Source: DATGZX01 sp035296965
GTDB lineage: Bacteria > Planctomycetota > Planctomycetia > Gemmatales > Gemmataceae
Length of the DNA: 64,000 nucleotides
Direction of reading: 5' to 3'
Assembly (NCBI GenBank): GCA_035296965.1
Contig: DATGZX010000332.1
Location: forward strand, 62,001-126,000
Shown piece after piece: positions 54,409 through 62,673 of the stretch; position 1 is the first letter of the stretch; the number at the start of each line of letters is the position of its first letter. The notes below the pieces were generated by a model, which saw only the letters and a program-made list of their open reading frames with translations, made no database searches and was not told where the DNA came from. Both the position numbers and the translations under genes were made by a program.

Positions 54409-55578
54409 CTACAAGATGCAATTGCAGCGCCCGGTATTTGGATACAGGCCCAGGTCCTGGGCCATCAAAACATCTTCCATGCACAGGGCGCAGGTTTGAT
54501 CGGGTTGGTGGTGGCGGATCGTTTGCAGGAGATGGCGATAAACCACTTCGCGCTGCGCACGCGGATAGCGGACGCGGCCGTCATCGGGACCGTTGTCAAT
54601 CACGGTCAACGAGCGCGAGATCAGGTTGTCCTTGCCGAGCTTCGCTTCCATGATCTGAATGGCTGGGCCGTAGCTGCATACGCCGCCCAAGGTGATGCGC
54701 TCCACCGGAACCACGGTCAGCAATTGTTCCAACATCTCGTCGTAGTGCCGTTGCCAATCGGGAATCGGGATGATCGGCATCAGCATGACGCGAATCGGAT
54801 AGCCGGCTTCGGCGCACTGACGCATCGCTTCGATGCGCTCCTCGATGGGCGGCGTGATCAACTCGAATTCACGGCGCACCGCCGCAGGGTTCAGGCTCCA
54901 GCAGAGCACCGTATGGCCACGATGATCGAGATCGAGCACGTTGGCGAAGTCGGCGCACTTGGACAGGATTCGCAAGCGAGCAAACGGATGCTTGGCGAAG
55001 AACGGTATCATGATCCGCGAATAGCCCGTGAGTGGGTCGAGGGCCATCCCGTCTTGCAGCTTGCCCAGGTAGAACGCCTCAGGCCAGCCAATTTCTCGGG
55101 CCTTGCGGTCGACCTGCGCCAGAATGTCGTCGAAGTTGACGTAGATCTTCACCGTCGGCGAGAAGCGCACGCCCTGCGTGCCGGCCAGATAGCAATACTG
55201 GCAGCCGTACGGGCAGTAGCCATAAGGTGAGAAGTGCCAGAAATTCGGGCAGGTACTGTTTTCTTCGGTGCTGCGTCCCAAGGCGCTTTGGTGAACACCG
55301 AAGACCAGCGTGCGCCGGCCTTCGTAGTGCAAGGCCAACGGATCGGATTCCCCGAGGCTGATCTTGTTATGCGGCGTATCGAACTGCTCGACGACTTCGG
55401 CGCGAGGATAGACGGCGCAGATGCGTTCGATGAAAGCCCGGTGTCCTGGCGTGGTGACGCTCCTTTTGGTGAGGATGATGCGATGCGGCCGAAAGAGCGG
55501 CGCCGGCCGCGGTTGATATACCTGTTCGTCGGCTTCCAGATCGCCGAATAGGTCGGGCACCGGCTGCGGCAATTGCAT
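54409..55578 (-). CDS. Spore photoproduct lyase family radical SAM protein
   Basis: 389 residues, ATG at 55578. The radical SAM motif CPYGCQYCYLAG (about 122-133) lies in FSPYGYCPYGCQYCYLAG, and the downstream region (CWSLNPAAVRREFE, TPPIEERIEAMRQCAEAGYP, MLMPIIPIPDW) matches the SPL fold order. SPL of spore formers repairs spore photoproduct (a thymine dimer) in DNA; non-sporulating bacteria also carry family members of unknown function. The hydrogen-donor Cys cannot be assigned from sequence alone. It precedes the methyltransferase gene by 34 bp on the same strand. Confidence 0.85.
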   Translation of the reverse strand: MQLPQPVPDLFGDLEADEQVYQPRPAPLFRPHRIILTKRSVTTPGHRAFIERICAVYPRAEVVEQFDTPHNKISLGESDPLALHYEGRRTLVFGVHQSALGRSTEENSTCPNFWHFSPYGYCPYGCQYCYLAGTQGVRFSPTVKIYVNFDDILAQVDRKAREIGWPEAFYLGKLQDGMALDPLTGYSRIMIPFFAKHPFARLRILSKCADFANVLDLDHRGHTVLCWSLNPAAVRREFELITPPIEERIEAMRQCAEAGYPIRVMLMPIIPIPDWQRHYDEMLEQLLTVVPVERITLGGVCSYGPAIQIMEAKLGKDNLISRSLTVIDNGPDDGRVRYPRAQREVVYRHLLQTIRHHQPDQTCALCMEDVLMAQDLGLYPNTGRCNCIL

Positions 55579-56319
55579 TTTACACTCCGTTTCGCCTCTG
55601 CCTTCATTCTTAGCATTGTACTAAACAAAAGAACAGGTGCCCATCTCAGTTGCCGCGTTTCGTTCGGTCTGCCTTTCCCAGAGATCTTCAGCAGAATCGC
55701 TTGGACAGATCTTACCTTTACTTCGTCCGCATGTCCTGTTTACCCTTGCGGCCTGGGCCTCGGCGTTCGGAGTTCTTTGGGGTGACGACTGCCATCCGGC
55801 CGGGGCAGCCGCGACCGTAAGCATACAACCGTCGCATCCGATCTTGCTCCGCTGCGTCCGCCCATATCACCCACCAGGAACCGGGTTTCCCCATACAACG
55901 ACCCGCAATTGCAGGGTTCCCACCATTGACGATCGAGATTGCGGATTTGGGCTACCGCATTCTGAGCCGCCCAACTGGTTTGCGCTATGCCGTCGAGGGC
56001 GTCGATGGCCCACGCCGCGCCGACTGGCCGCTGCCGTGTGCCATACCCAAGGTAATGGGTTGGGATGCGAGGATCTGTGGAGCCTAACGAACCAACGACA
56101 ACCAGCAGCGAGTTCCCATCGATCTGCGATACACCGGCTCGCGGGATGGCGGGGACGAGCGCATCAGCCGGGTGCTCCGGGCCTTGCGTGGACCCCAGCC
56201 CCGGCCATACAAACTGCCTTAGCCACCCCGCCGGCAAAGAAGCCGGATTCGGAGAAGACGAGTGCGCAAGAGCGTGCGAGTAAAGGGGCCTGGCCCCGTT
56301 TCGATACGCTCTTGTGATC
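55579..56319. other. 741-bp gap containing the right direct repeat
   Basis: Two opposite-strand ORFs (55637-56317 plus and 55740-56345 minus) overlap completely and neither looks like a known protein. The right 71-bp repeat is near its right end. Possibly decayed sequence. Confidence 0.4.
56231..56301 (+). repeat. 71-bp direct repeat, right copy
   Basis: Same orientation as the copy at 48590-48660, five mismatches. It lies next to the stop of the secreted esterase-like gene at 56320. Confidence 0.8.
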
Positions 56320-58848
56320 TCAGGGGACGATCTCGAATTTGGCAAGAAACAAGCGCTGCCGGTCGCCGCGCTGGAAGAAATCTTCCAGGAGAGTATCCAG
56401 GCTGAGCGCGACTTTCTGGTTGGCGTAAAGCTTTTGGGAATTGAGGCGAATCGTGAGCGGTTTATCGAAGTCGATCATTCCCTGGCTGAACCAGATTACC
56501 GCGCGCTTGAAGCCGTGGGCATTGATGTTGATCTGATTGGCGTCGATAATCCGTCCTTGAAGGGTTCCCGGCGTGATGCTCGACTTCCAGTCCTGGCTGT
56601 CGTTGATCTGCTTGTCGCCCAGGCCCTGGCCTTGCAACCAATAGAAATGATTGTCGATCGGGCGCATGGATTGAAACCCTTCGCCGAAGGGGCCGCCGCC
56701 GCCCACTCTGCCCAGCTCGGGGATGGGGAAAGCGCGCTTCTTGCGGCTCATCCAATCGAAAATCGTGGGGAGTTCGGCCTCGAACCATTCGGACCCTCTG
56801 CCCTTGTATTGCACATAAAGGGAGGGGTAACCGCGCGGGATCCAGCTCTCGAAGATGTGGCGGTTGTCCTTGGCGACGTCTCCGTTCATGTCGCCGTCGA
56901 TCACGTAGAAGGGCAAGTATTGCCCGTTCTGCCAGTAAGACTTCGCGAAGTAGCGCGGCCGGCCGCCCATGGGAAGCACACCGGCGAACAGGTCGGGATG
57001 AGCAAGGCCCACATCGTAGGCCATGTTGCCCCCCTCGCCGAGACCGGACACGAACACCTTGTCGGAATCGACCTGGAATTGGCGGCGCAGCTCGCGAAGC
57101 ACTTCCAGGACCGCCGCGTGCTCTTGAGCTGAATACTGGTAACCCCGGCGCGAGCTTCCCGTTTTCTCCCATTCGGGGGCGACCAGGAAATAACCGTTCT
57201 GGGCCGCGGCGATCGACCAGCGTTTCAGCATCTCCTCGGGCTTCTCGCCCGCCTCATGCAATACGAACAAGACTGGATAAGACCGGCCGACGTGATACTC
57301 CGGCGGCAACTGCAGAAAGTAGCGGGGTCCTTTGCGAAAGTTTCCGGGAATGTCGACCTGGCGCTCGAGAGGAGGCGCCGGCAATGCCTTTTGCGCTCCG
57401 AACAGTGCCCAGTAAATGCTCGCCGGCGCAAAGGGGAGCGCGCCGGCAGCCCAGGGCCCGTCGGTCAGCGACACCGCTTCGAACGGTTCCGGCGGCGGCA
57501 GCAAGCTGATCAGCTGAGCCAGCTCGTCGACCGGGAGCTTCCTGTTTTTCTCATACTCCGCGAGCATGTGCCTGCGCACGGCGGCATCCGCGGTCTTCTG
57601 GTACTCGAGGATGAACTCGCGCGTCCGCCACAAGCTGGTGGCGGTTTCCAGCTTGGATTCCGCCGCCGCGCTGCCGAGCAACCATCCGGAAACGGCCAAC
57701 GACAGCAGCTGCTCGGCCGAATAACTCGGCGTCCGGTTTGCCTCGCGGTCGTGTTCCGCCTGTTGGGCCAATCCCTGGAACGCTTCCAGCCGGCCGACGC
57801 TATCTACGTTTAGCTCCGCCAGAATGGCGGCAACAACATTGCCAAAGAATGCATGAGAGGAAGTGGCCTCCATTCGGCCCAGCAGACTTTCCAGAAGGTG
57901 GCGCGCGGTCGCCAGGTTCTTGTTCGCAGTTTCATAAGAGCTTTGCAGCGCGCGCACTCGGACGAGAAGTTTCTCATCCGCGCCTTGCCGGGGGAACGCA
58001 CTCAATTTCTCCTGGGTCCAGGCATGACGGCCTGCTTTGTGCGCTCTTTCGATCAAATCCAGGAACTGCGACGTCACGATCGCCTTCAGCTGCTCGCGCG
58101 CCGACTCCACTTTCTCCTTCTGGTCCGGCGCTTCCTTGAGGATGATATCCAGCTCGCTGACGGCTTTTTCATACCAGCCCGCCTCGACCAGGAAGTGAAA
58201 TACGCGGAAACGTTTGGCCGCGTCCTTGTCCTTGTCGGTGCCGCTCAGCTTTAGATCGGGATGCTTGTAGAGCAGATCGCGCACCGAATCGGCGTCCAGC
58301 TCACGAGTGAGGTAATGCGGACTCCAGTTATAACGACGGGCGTCGATGCGTACGAAGATAGGGCTCAGGATGCTCAGGTGCTCTTGAATCTCGACGGTGC
58401 CGCGGCCAGTGTTCAGCTTCCTGGCACGGTCCCATTTGTCGGTCCAGGGAGTGAAGCCCGCGTACAAACCGGCAGGCACCCGGAAGTGATCCAGGCGTTT
58501 GAAACGCCGCTCGAACTGCTCTATGCTGCTTTCCTTCGTCCTGTCCGAATCGCTGACATCCTGCGCCTGCCGTTGGGGGAAGATAATCCGGCGCGCGCCA
58601 TCATCGACCATAAAGAAGCCGCCCAACTTTGACACCGCAATGGGGATATTGCCGTCGATGATTATCTCGGTATCTCGTTTGACTTTGCCTTGCAGGATGA
58701 AGCCGTCCTTCAGAATGACCAAATCGGCGCGCACACTGGCCCAACCGCACAGAAAAAGGACGGCACTCACTCCCAACCCGCGGGTGCAAGAGCGGCCTAG
58801 TATAGAATGTAAACTGCCGAGGATTCGGCAGAGGATATGGGCATGCAT
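56320..58848 (-). CDS. Exported protein with C-terminal alpha/beta-hydrolase (esterase/peptidase-like) domain
   Basis: 842 residues from ATG at 58848, with a hydrophobic signal segment (LGVSAVLFLCGWASVRADL) in the first 45 residues. An N-terminal beta domain (VILKDGFILQGKVKRD) is followed by a helical middle part (about 190-460). The C-terminal half holds an alpha/beta hydrolase: PVLFVLHEAGEKPEEML, FVSGLGEGGNMAYDVGLAHP (GxGxGG where GxSxGG is usual) and HIFESWIPRGYPSLYVQY. The nucleophile position has Gly-Glu rather than Ser, so it may not be an active esterase. Planctomycete-type protein of unknown role. Its end abuts the right direct repeat. Confidence 0.7.
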   Translation of the reverse strand: MHAHILCRILGSLHSILGRSCTRGLGVSAVLFLCGWASVRADLVILKDGFILQGKVKRDTEIIIDGNIPIAVSKLGGFFMVDDGARRIIFPQRQAQDVSDSDRTKESSIEQFERRFKRLDHFRVPAGLYAGFTPWTDKWDRARKLNTGRGTVEIQEHLSILSPIFVRIDARRYNWSPHYLTRELDADSVRDLLYKHPDLKLSGTDKDKDAAKRFRVFHFLVEAGWYEKAVSELDIILKEAPDQKEKVESAREQLKAIVTSQFLDLIERAHKAGRHAWTQEKLSAFPRQGADEKLLVRVRALQSSYETANKNLATARHLLESLLGRMEATSSHAFFGNVVAAILAELNVDSVGRLEAFQGLAQQAEHDREANRTPSYSAEQLLSLAVSGWLLGSAAAESKLETATSLWRTREFILEYQKTADAAVRRHMLAEYEKNRKLPVDELAQLISLLPPPEPFEAVSLTDGPWAAGALPFAPASIYWALFGAQKALPAPPLERQVDIPGNFRKGPRYFLQLPPEYHVGRSYPVLFVLHEAGEKPEEMLKRWSIAAAQNGYFLVAPEWEKTGSSRRGYQYSAQEHAAVLEVLRELRRQFQVDSDKVFVSGLGEGGNMAYDVGLAHPDLFAGVLPMGGRPRYFAKSYWQNGQYLPFYVIDGDMNGDVAKDNRHIFESWIPRGYPSLYVQYKGRGSEWFEAELPTIFDWMSRKKRAFPIPELGRVGGGGPFGEGFQSMRPIDNHFYWLQGQGLGDKQINDSQDWKSSITPGTLQGRIIDANQININAHGFKRAVIWFSQGMIDFDKPLTIRLNSQKLYANQKVALSLDTLLEDFFQRGDRQRLFLAKFEIVP

Positions 58849-59027
58849 CGGAAGCGCTCTCTTTCGCAGTGCTAGTCCCGGCACCAACTGCATGGTCTAG
58901 CGGGTCCGATCACTTCCCCAGGAATGGTGCACTTGCTCTATTGTCCCAGCGCCCCTTCGGCAGTCAAGTTAACTGTTGAACGCCGAAGAAGGACAGGAGA
59001 GAATACGGCTACAGGTTTTGGGCGAAG

Positions 59028-59088
59028 GGCAGGTAATAATCTCCCCTCGCCCCGGAGTACCGGGGCGAGGGGAGATCGATTGCTGCCG
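59028..59088. repeat. CCCTCTCC/GGAGTACCGGGG palindromic element (copy 3)
   Basis: GGCAGGTAATAATCTCCCCT then CGCCCCGGAGTACCGGGGCG and GAGGGGAG...CTGCC, almost the same as the copy at 12864. It lies just upstream of the zinc-ribbon gene. Confidence 0.75.
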
Positions 59089-59132
59089 TTAAGCTCGGCA
59101 TAGACTGCCGAGAGACCATAGCCAATACGAAC

Positions 59133-59732
59133 ATGCCAATCCGATTTCGCTGTGCCTATTGCAATCAGCTTTTGGGAATATCGAAGCGCAAGGCAGGCAC
59201 CGTCGTGCGCTGTCCCACCTGCGCGGGCCAGGTCATTGTTCCGAACGTTGAAACGGAAGAAACCGAGACCGCGGCGAGCGAGCGCGACAGGCTGATCTTC
59301 GAACGCAACGACTTCGATGAGTTACTCAATTCCGCAGACCAGGAAGTGGTCGCCTTGCCCAAGAACGAGGGCGTTCTGACCTCGGGCGATGCTCCCGTCG
59401 CCGCGCCTTCCGCGCCCGTTCCACCGCCTGGCGCATGGGGCACTCATGCCGAGCCTGCTTATGATGTGGAGAGATTGAACCCTACGTCGGGCCTGATCGC
59501 AGCACAAAAGAAATCTGGGTCGGCAGGTATCCATCTGTCGCCCTGGAAGGCCACAGTGCTGGCGATCGTGGTGATTGTGCTGCTCGCCCTGGCGTTTGGC
59601 GGCGGCCTCTTGCTCGGTTTGAACTTGAGGCCTGCATCCGCGCAGGGTTCATCGGCACGCGAATCCGCCGGCGCGCTTGCCCGAGCCTGTGTTTCAGTGC
59701 CTGCGCGGACGTTTATTCCAGATGTTCTGTAA
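59133..59732 (+). CDS. Zinc-ribbon membrane protein
   Basis: 199 residues, ATG at 59133. The N-terminus has a zinc ribbon, CAYCNQLL...CPTCAGQVIVP (CxxC pairs at about residues 7-10 and 27-30). A middle charged/Pro-rich linker follows, then one transmembrane helix (about 140-165, WKATVLAIVVIVLLALAFGGG). The C-terminal about 30 residues are irregular, and the annotated end may be a read-through into the following gap. Zinc-ribbon plus single-helix proteins are common in planctomycetes and have no fixed function. Confidence 0.65.
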   Translation: MPIRFRCAYCNQLLGISKRKAGTVVRCPTCAGQVIVPNVETEETETAASERDRLIFERNDFDELLNSADQEVVALPKNEGVLTSGDAPVAAPSAPVPPPGAWGTHAEPAYDVERLNPTSGLIAAQKKSGSAGIHLSPWKATVLAIVVIVLLALAFGGGLLLGLNLRPASAQGSSARESAGALARACVSVPARTFIPDVL

Positions 59733-59969
59733 GATCTGATTCAGCGAAGGTAGATCGAGCGCCAGTCCTACGATGTGAGTCATTTCATAGTCGCCCAGGC
59801 AAAGTGCCAATTGGCCGTTGCCTCCGTTTTCGATCCAGGCGTCGCCGTTGAACCGCCAGTCCACCAACGAAGGCCGGACGCTTCGGATTTTGAATTCGAG
59901 AGATGTTGGTGAGCTTGCTGGACGGGCCGTGTGGCGACTGGGTGCCGCGCGGAGCAGAGTGTCAGCCAT
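59694..59969 (-). CDS. Small hypothetical protein, possibly a gene fragment
   Basis: 91 residues from ATG at 59969, convergent with and overlapping the zinc-ribbon gene by 39 bp. The C-terminal half (RPSLVDWRFNGDAWIENGG, YEMTHIVGLALDLPSLNQIL) looks like real protein, while the N-terminal part is weak. No family is recognised. It may be the end of a truncated gene. Confidence 0.3.
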   Translation of the reverse strand: MADTLLRAAPSRHTARPASSPTSLEFKIRSVRPSLVDWRFNGDAWIENGGNGQLALCLGDYEMTHIVGLALDLPSLNQILQNIWNKRPRRH

Positions 59970-60465
59970 TTGGGCTTTCCTCGGGATCCAAGGGCGCAAA
60001 AAGGTTTGTGAGCGACTTGCCTTACGCATCCGGCAGCGGCTTCAAGTACAACCGCCGGCGCGCTGGCGTTCCGTTTTCTGGTCGATGCTTGCTGCGTCCT
60101 ACTGGCAATGGAGCCTGCTGAAAAAGGGGCCTGACCCCCTACGAAGCTTCACTGATTTCTTGCTTTCGTGGGGATCTGTCGCCCTTCGTGGAAGGGGTCA
60201 GACCCCTTTTTCAGCAGGCTCCATGTGCTGGCGTCGGGAAAATGCGTTAAAAGATAAAACAAAGCCCAAGGATCGTTGGATGCGAATGGGATGCCAATCC
60301 GCCGGGCGTTGCCGTTTCTACGCAATTCCAATGTCGCAACATCTTAGAGAAAAATGACTTCCGGCAGAGAGGTCGACTCACCAGCAAGAGAGGGGGTCGT
60401 GCTGGAATGTAGTGATTTGACTCGGCGAGGTGTTCGATTCTGAAGAGCACGTTTGGATAAGTACG
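59970..60465. other. Gap holding the second MITE-like element
   Basis: No gene is convincing. The 113-bp element occupies 60110-60222; the rest shows no feature. Confidence 0.45.
60110..60222. mobile_element. 113-bp MITE-like element (copy 2 of 2)
   Basis: Same length and same termini as the element at 3942-4054: GGAGCCTGCTGAAAAAGGGG...CCCCTTTTTCAGCAGGCTCC. Ten mismatches in 113 positions. One terminal-repeat position differs (C for T at position 21). Target-site duplication is unclear in both copies. Confidence 0.8.
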
Positions 60466-60783
60466 TCACATTACCCGATCCTCGGCCCAGGGGTGCCGGC
60501 GGCCCGTGTCGAATTCCTTGTACGGTGCGTCGATCGAGTCGTGAATCGTTTCGGGGTTGTAAGCGGTATTCACGCTTTTCAGTAGAGGAACGATGTCGGC
60601 ATGCGCGTAGCCGATGCCCCGGATCTCGAAGTAGTCCTTGTTGACGTCGATGATGTGAAACTTGTCGCGCCAGACGCGGACTTTGCGCAGCGTGCGCAGT
60701 TCGGCACGAGTGCGCTTGATGAACTCCAGTGCCGCATCCAGGCCACCAGAGGGAAAATCAAAATCCGCGAGCCGCTCGGCCAT
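60466..60783 (-). CDS. Hypothetical protein downstream of the oxidoreductase
   Basis: 105 residues, ATG at 60783, only 8 bp after the stop of the pyruvate:ferredoxin oxidoreductase gene, so it is likely in the same transcript. It has a helical first half (ALEFIKRTRAELRTLRKVRV) and a beta-rich middle (FHIIDVNKDYFEIRGIGYAH). No known family. The tight spacing suggests an accessory role, unproven. Confidence 0.65.
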   Translation of the reverse strand: MAERLADFDFPSGGLDAALEFIKRTRAELRTLRKVRVWRDKFHIIDVNKDYFEIRGIGYAHADIVPLLKSVNTAYNPETIHDSIDAPYKEFDTGRRHPWAEDRVM

Positions 60784-60791
60784 GCGAGCGC

Positions 60792-62444
60792 CTACCTGGC
60801 CCCGGCCAGCTCTTGAAGCAGATGCCAGTTCTCCAACCGGTCCTGCTTCGCTGCCAGGAGCGTTTCCGAGGGGTTGCCGTCCTTGTCGAAGTGCTTGGCG
60901 AACCGGCCCTCGCTGCGCGCGAAATCAACGAACGTGACCGCTTCCTTGGTTTTTGGATTGATGTACCAATCATCCTTCACGCCTGGGTTGCCCTGCAGCG
61001 ACAGCCGGGACTTGATCGTGTCGCCCTTGCGTGGATCGAAGACGAGCAAGGGAAATGCCCTGCTATCGACCGCGAGCCGTGCCTGTTCGCCTGCCATGTT
61101 GTCGGCCACGCCGTGTTCCGGCTGGCAGGTGGTGTAGCAGCAGATTAGGGCGGGACCGTCGAACTCCAGCGCGCCGAGCACCGCCTTGTAGAAATGGTTG
61201 ACGTGGGCGCAGGTCGTCTGGGCCACGTAGGTCCGGGGATGCATCATCGCGATCTGCGCGATTTCCTTGCGGCGTTCCTGCTTGCCGAACACGGTCTTGC
61301 CATGCACGCTCATCTTGGTGTTCTGACCGGTGAAGCTGCTGGTCGAAGCCTGCCCGCCCGTGTTGGAGTAGACCTGCGTGTCGAGCACGAACAACTTGAC
61401 GTTCATGCCGGATGCCAGCAGCCTCGAGAGCGCCTGGAAGCCAATGTCGAACATGGCGCCGTCGCCGCCGATACACCACAGCGGCCGGTTCTGCCAGCCG
61501 AGCTGGTTCCAGCGCATGCGCACGCCAATGGCGTCGGCCGGCGCGTTTTCGAACAGCGAGTTTGTCCAGGGCACCAGGTACGGATTGTAAGGATAGGTCG
61601 AGGTATAGACAGTGTTACATCCGGTGGCGGCGACGATGCCCCACTGATCGCCGAACTTGGATCCCGTCGCCGAGCAAAGCATGCGCAGCGCCGTGCCTTC
61701 GCCGCAGCCGGCGCACGAACCCGCGCCGCCGACGTAAATGTGCGTCTCCTCCTTCAGCATCATGTCGATCAGCAGGCTGTCGTTGATGTATTTCGGGTTG
61801 CTCGGGCCGATGTTCTTGAAGTAACGATGGGTCTTGCGCGCCCGCGTCATCACTTCGTCGGTCTTGTTGACCATTTTGAGTGCATCGTCGTCGCAGACGG
61901 TCACGCACTCGGCGCAACCCTTGCACTTCGACGGATCGATGATGATCTGGAACATGCCGCCCGGCAATCCCTTTTTCTTACCCGCGTCGTAGTACTTCTT
62001 GGTCTTCGACCACTGAGCGCGGAACATCTCGCGGTCGTCCTCGGGAATGGTCAGAAGCTTGGCTTCCCATTCATCTTCGGAGAGGACCTTGCCGAGGATT
62101 GCCGTATCGGGGCACTCGGTCACGCAATCCATGCAGGCGGTGCAATTCTCGGGGATGTACTCGGGAATTTCCGGAGAGATGTTGCTGAAATCGCGCAGCG
62201 TCGCCGTGCCGGCGGGAACGAGCGAGCGGGCGAGCGACAGGTCGGCCGGCAGGTGCTTCTCGCCGTAGCCTTCCTCGTAGCCGCGAATGATGCGCTCGTT
62301 GAAATCGAGCACGTCCAGGACCGGCAGGTCGACCTTCTTGTACTGTTGATCCACCAACGTCCCGTAAGAGTTGTTATTGTACGGATCGCGCTCGTTTGCT
62401 TCGTTCATCGAGGCCTTCGGGGCACCGTTCACGACTGCGGACAT
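60792..62444 (-). CDS. Pyruvate:ferredoxin oxidoreductase, ferredoxin-like plus TPP-binding (delta-beta) part
   Basis: 550 residues from ATG at 62444. Two [4Fe-4S] sites are present: CTACMDCVTECP and CKGCAECVTVC. The TPP-binding domain follows, with CAGCGEGTALRML, IGGDGAMFDIGFQALSRLL and LDTQVYSNTGGQAS. It completes the enzyme begun by the gene at 62674, which holds the alpha-gamma part. In many bacteria these are one chain of about 1200 residues; here they are two genes separated by a palindromic repeat. It decarboxylates pyruvate or another 2-oxoacid to the acyl-CoA with reduction of ferredoxin. Confidence 0.92.
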   Translation of the reverse strand: MSAVVNGAPKASMNEANERDPYNNNSYGTLVDQQYKKVDLPVLDVLDFNERIIRGYEEGYGEKHLPADLSLARSLVPAGTATLRDFSNISPEIPEYIPENCTACMDCVTECPDTAILGKVLSEDEWEAKLLTIPEDDREMFRAQWSKTKKYYDAGKKKGLPGGMFQIIIDPSKCKGCAECVTVCDDDALKMVNKTDEVMTRARKTHRYFKNIGPSNPKYINDSLLIDMMLKEETHIYVGGAGSCAGCGEGTALRMLCSATGSKFGDQWGIVAATGCNTVYTSTYPYNPYLVPWTNSLFENAPADAIGVRMRWNQLGWQNRPLWCIGGDGAMFDIGFQALSRLLASGMNVKLFVLDTQVYSNTGGQASTSSFTGQNTKMSVHGKTVFGKQERRKEIAQIAMMHPRTYVAQTTCAHVNHFYKAVLGALEFDGPALICCYTTCQPEHGVADNMAGEQARLAVDSRAFPLLVFDPRKGDTIKSRLSLQGNPGVKDDWYINPKTKEAVTFVDFARSEGRFAKHFDKDGNPSETLLAAKQDRLENWHLLQELAGAR

Positions 62445-62532
62445 TGCAAACTCCTTCCGCGCGGCTTCGAACCTTATCACAAACTAAGCCGAAAACGGCT
62501 TCACAGACAATCAATCCCACTGAACTGCCATA

Positions 62533-62648
62533 GCTCCCCTCTCCCGGTACTTCGGGAGAGGGGCGGGGGGTGAGGGCTTTGCACGCCTATCTTGGGTTCA
62601 TCACCCTCACCCCCAACCCCTCTCCCGGAGTACCGGGAGAGGGGAGCA
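62533..62648. repeat. CCCTCTCC/GGAGTACCGGGG palindromic element (copy 4)
   Basis: CTCCCCTCTCCCGGTACTTC... on the left and ...CTCTCCCGGAGTACCGGGAG on the right enclose CACCCCCAACCCC. It fills the 229-bp gap between the two oxidoreductase genes. Confidence 0.75.
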
Positions 62649-62673
62649 GGCATCAGGATATCAACACGCGCTC

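Noticed and set aside
55637..56345. Coding genes of 226 (plus) or 201 (minus) residues
   Set aside because: They overlap fully on opposite strands, neither has recognisable motifs, and the right 71-bp repeat is inside both.
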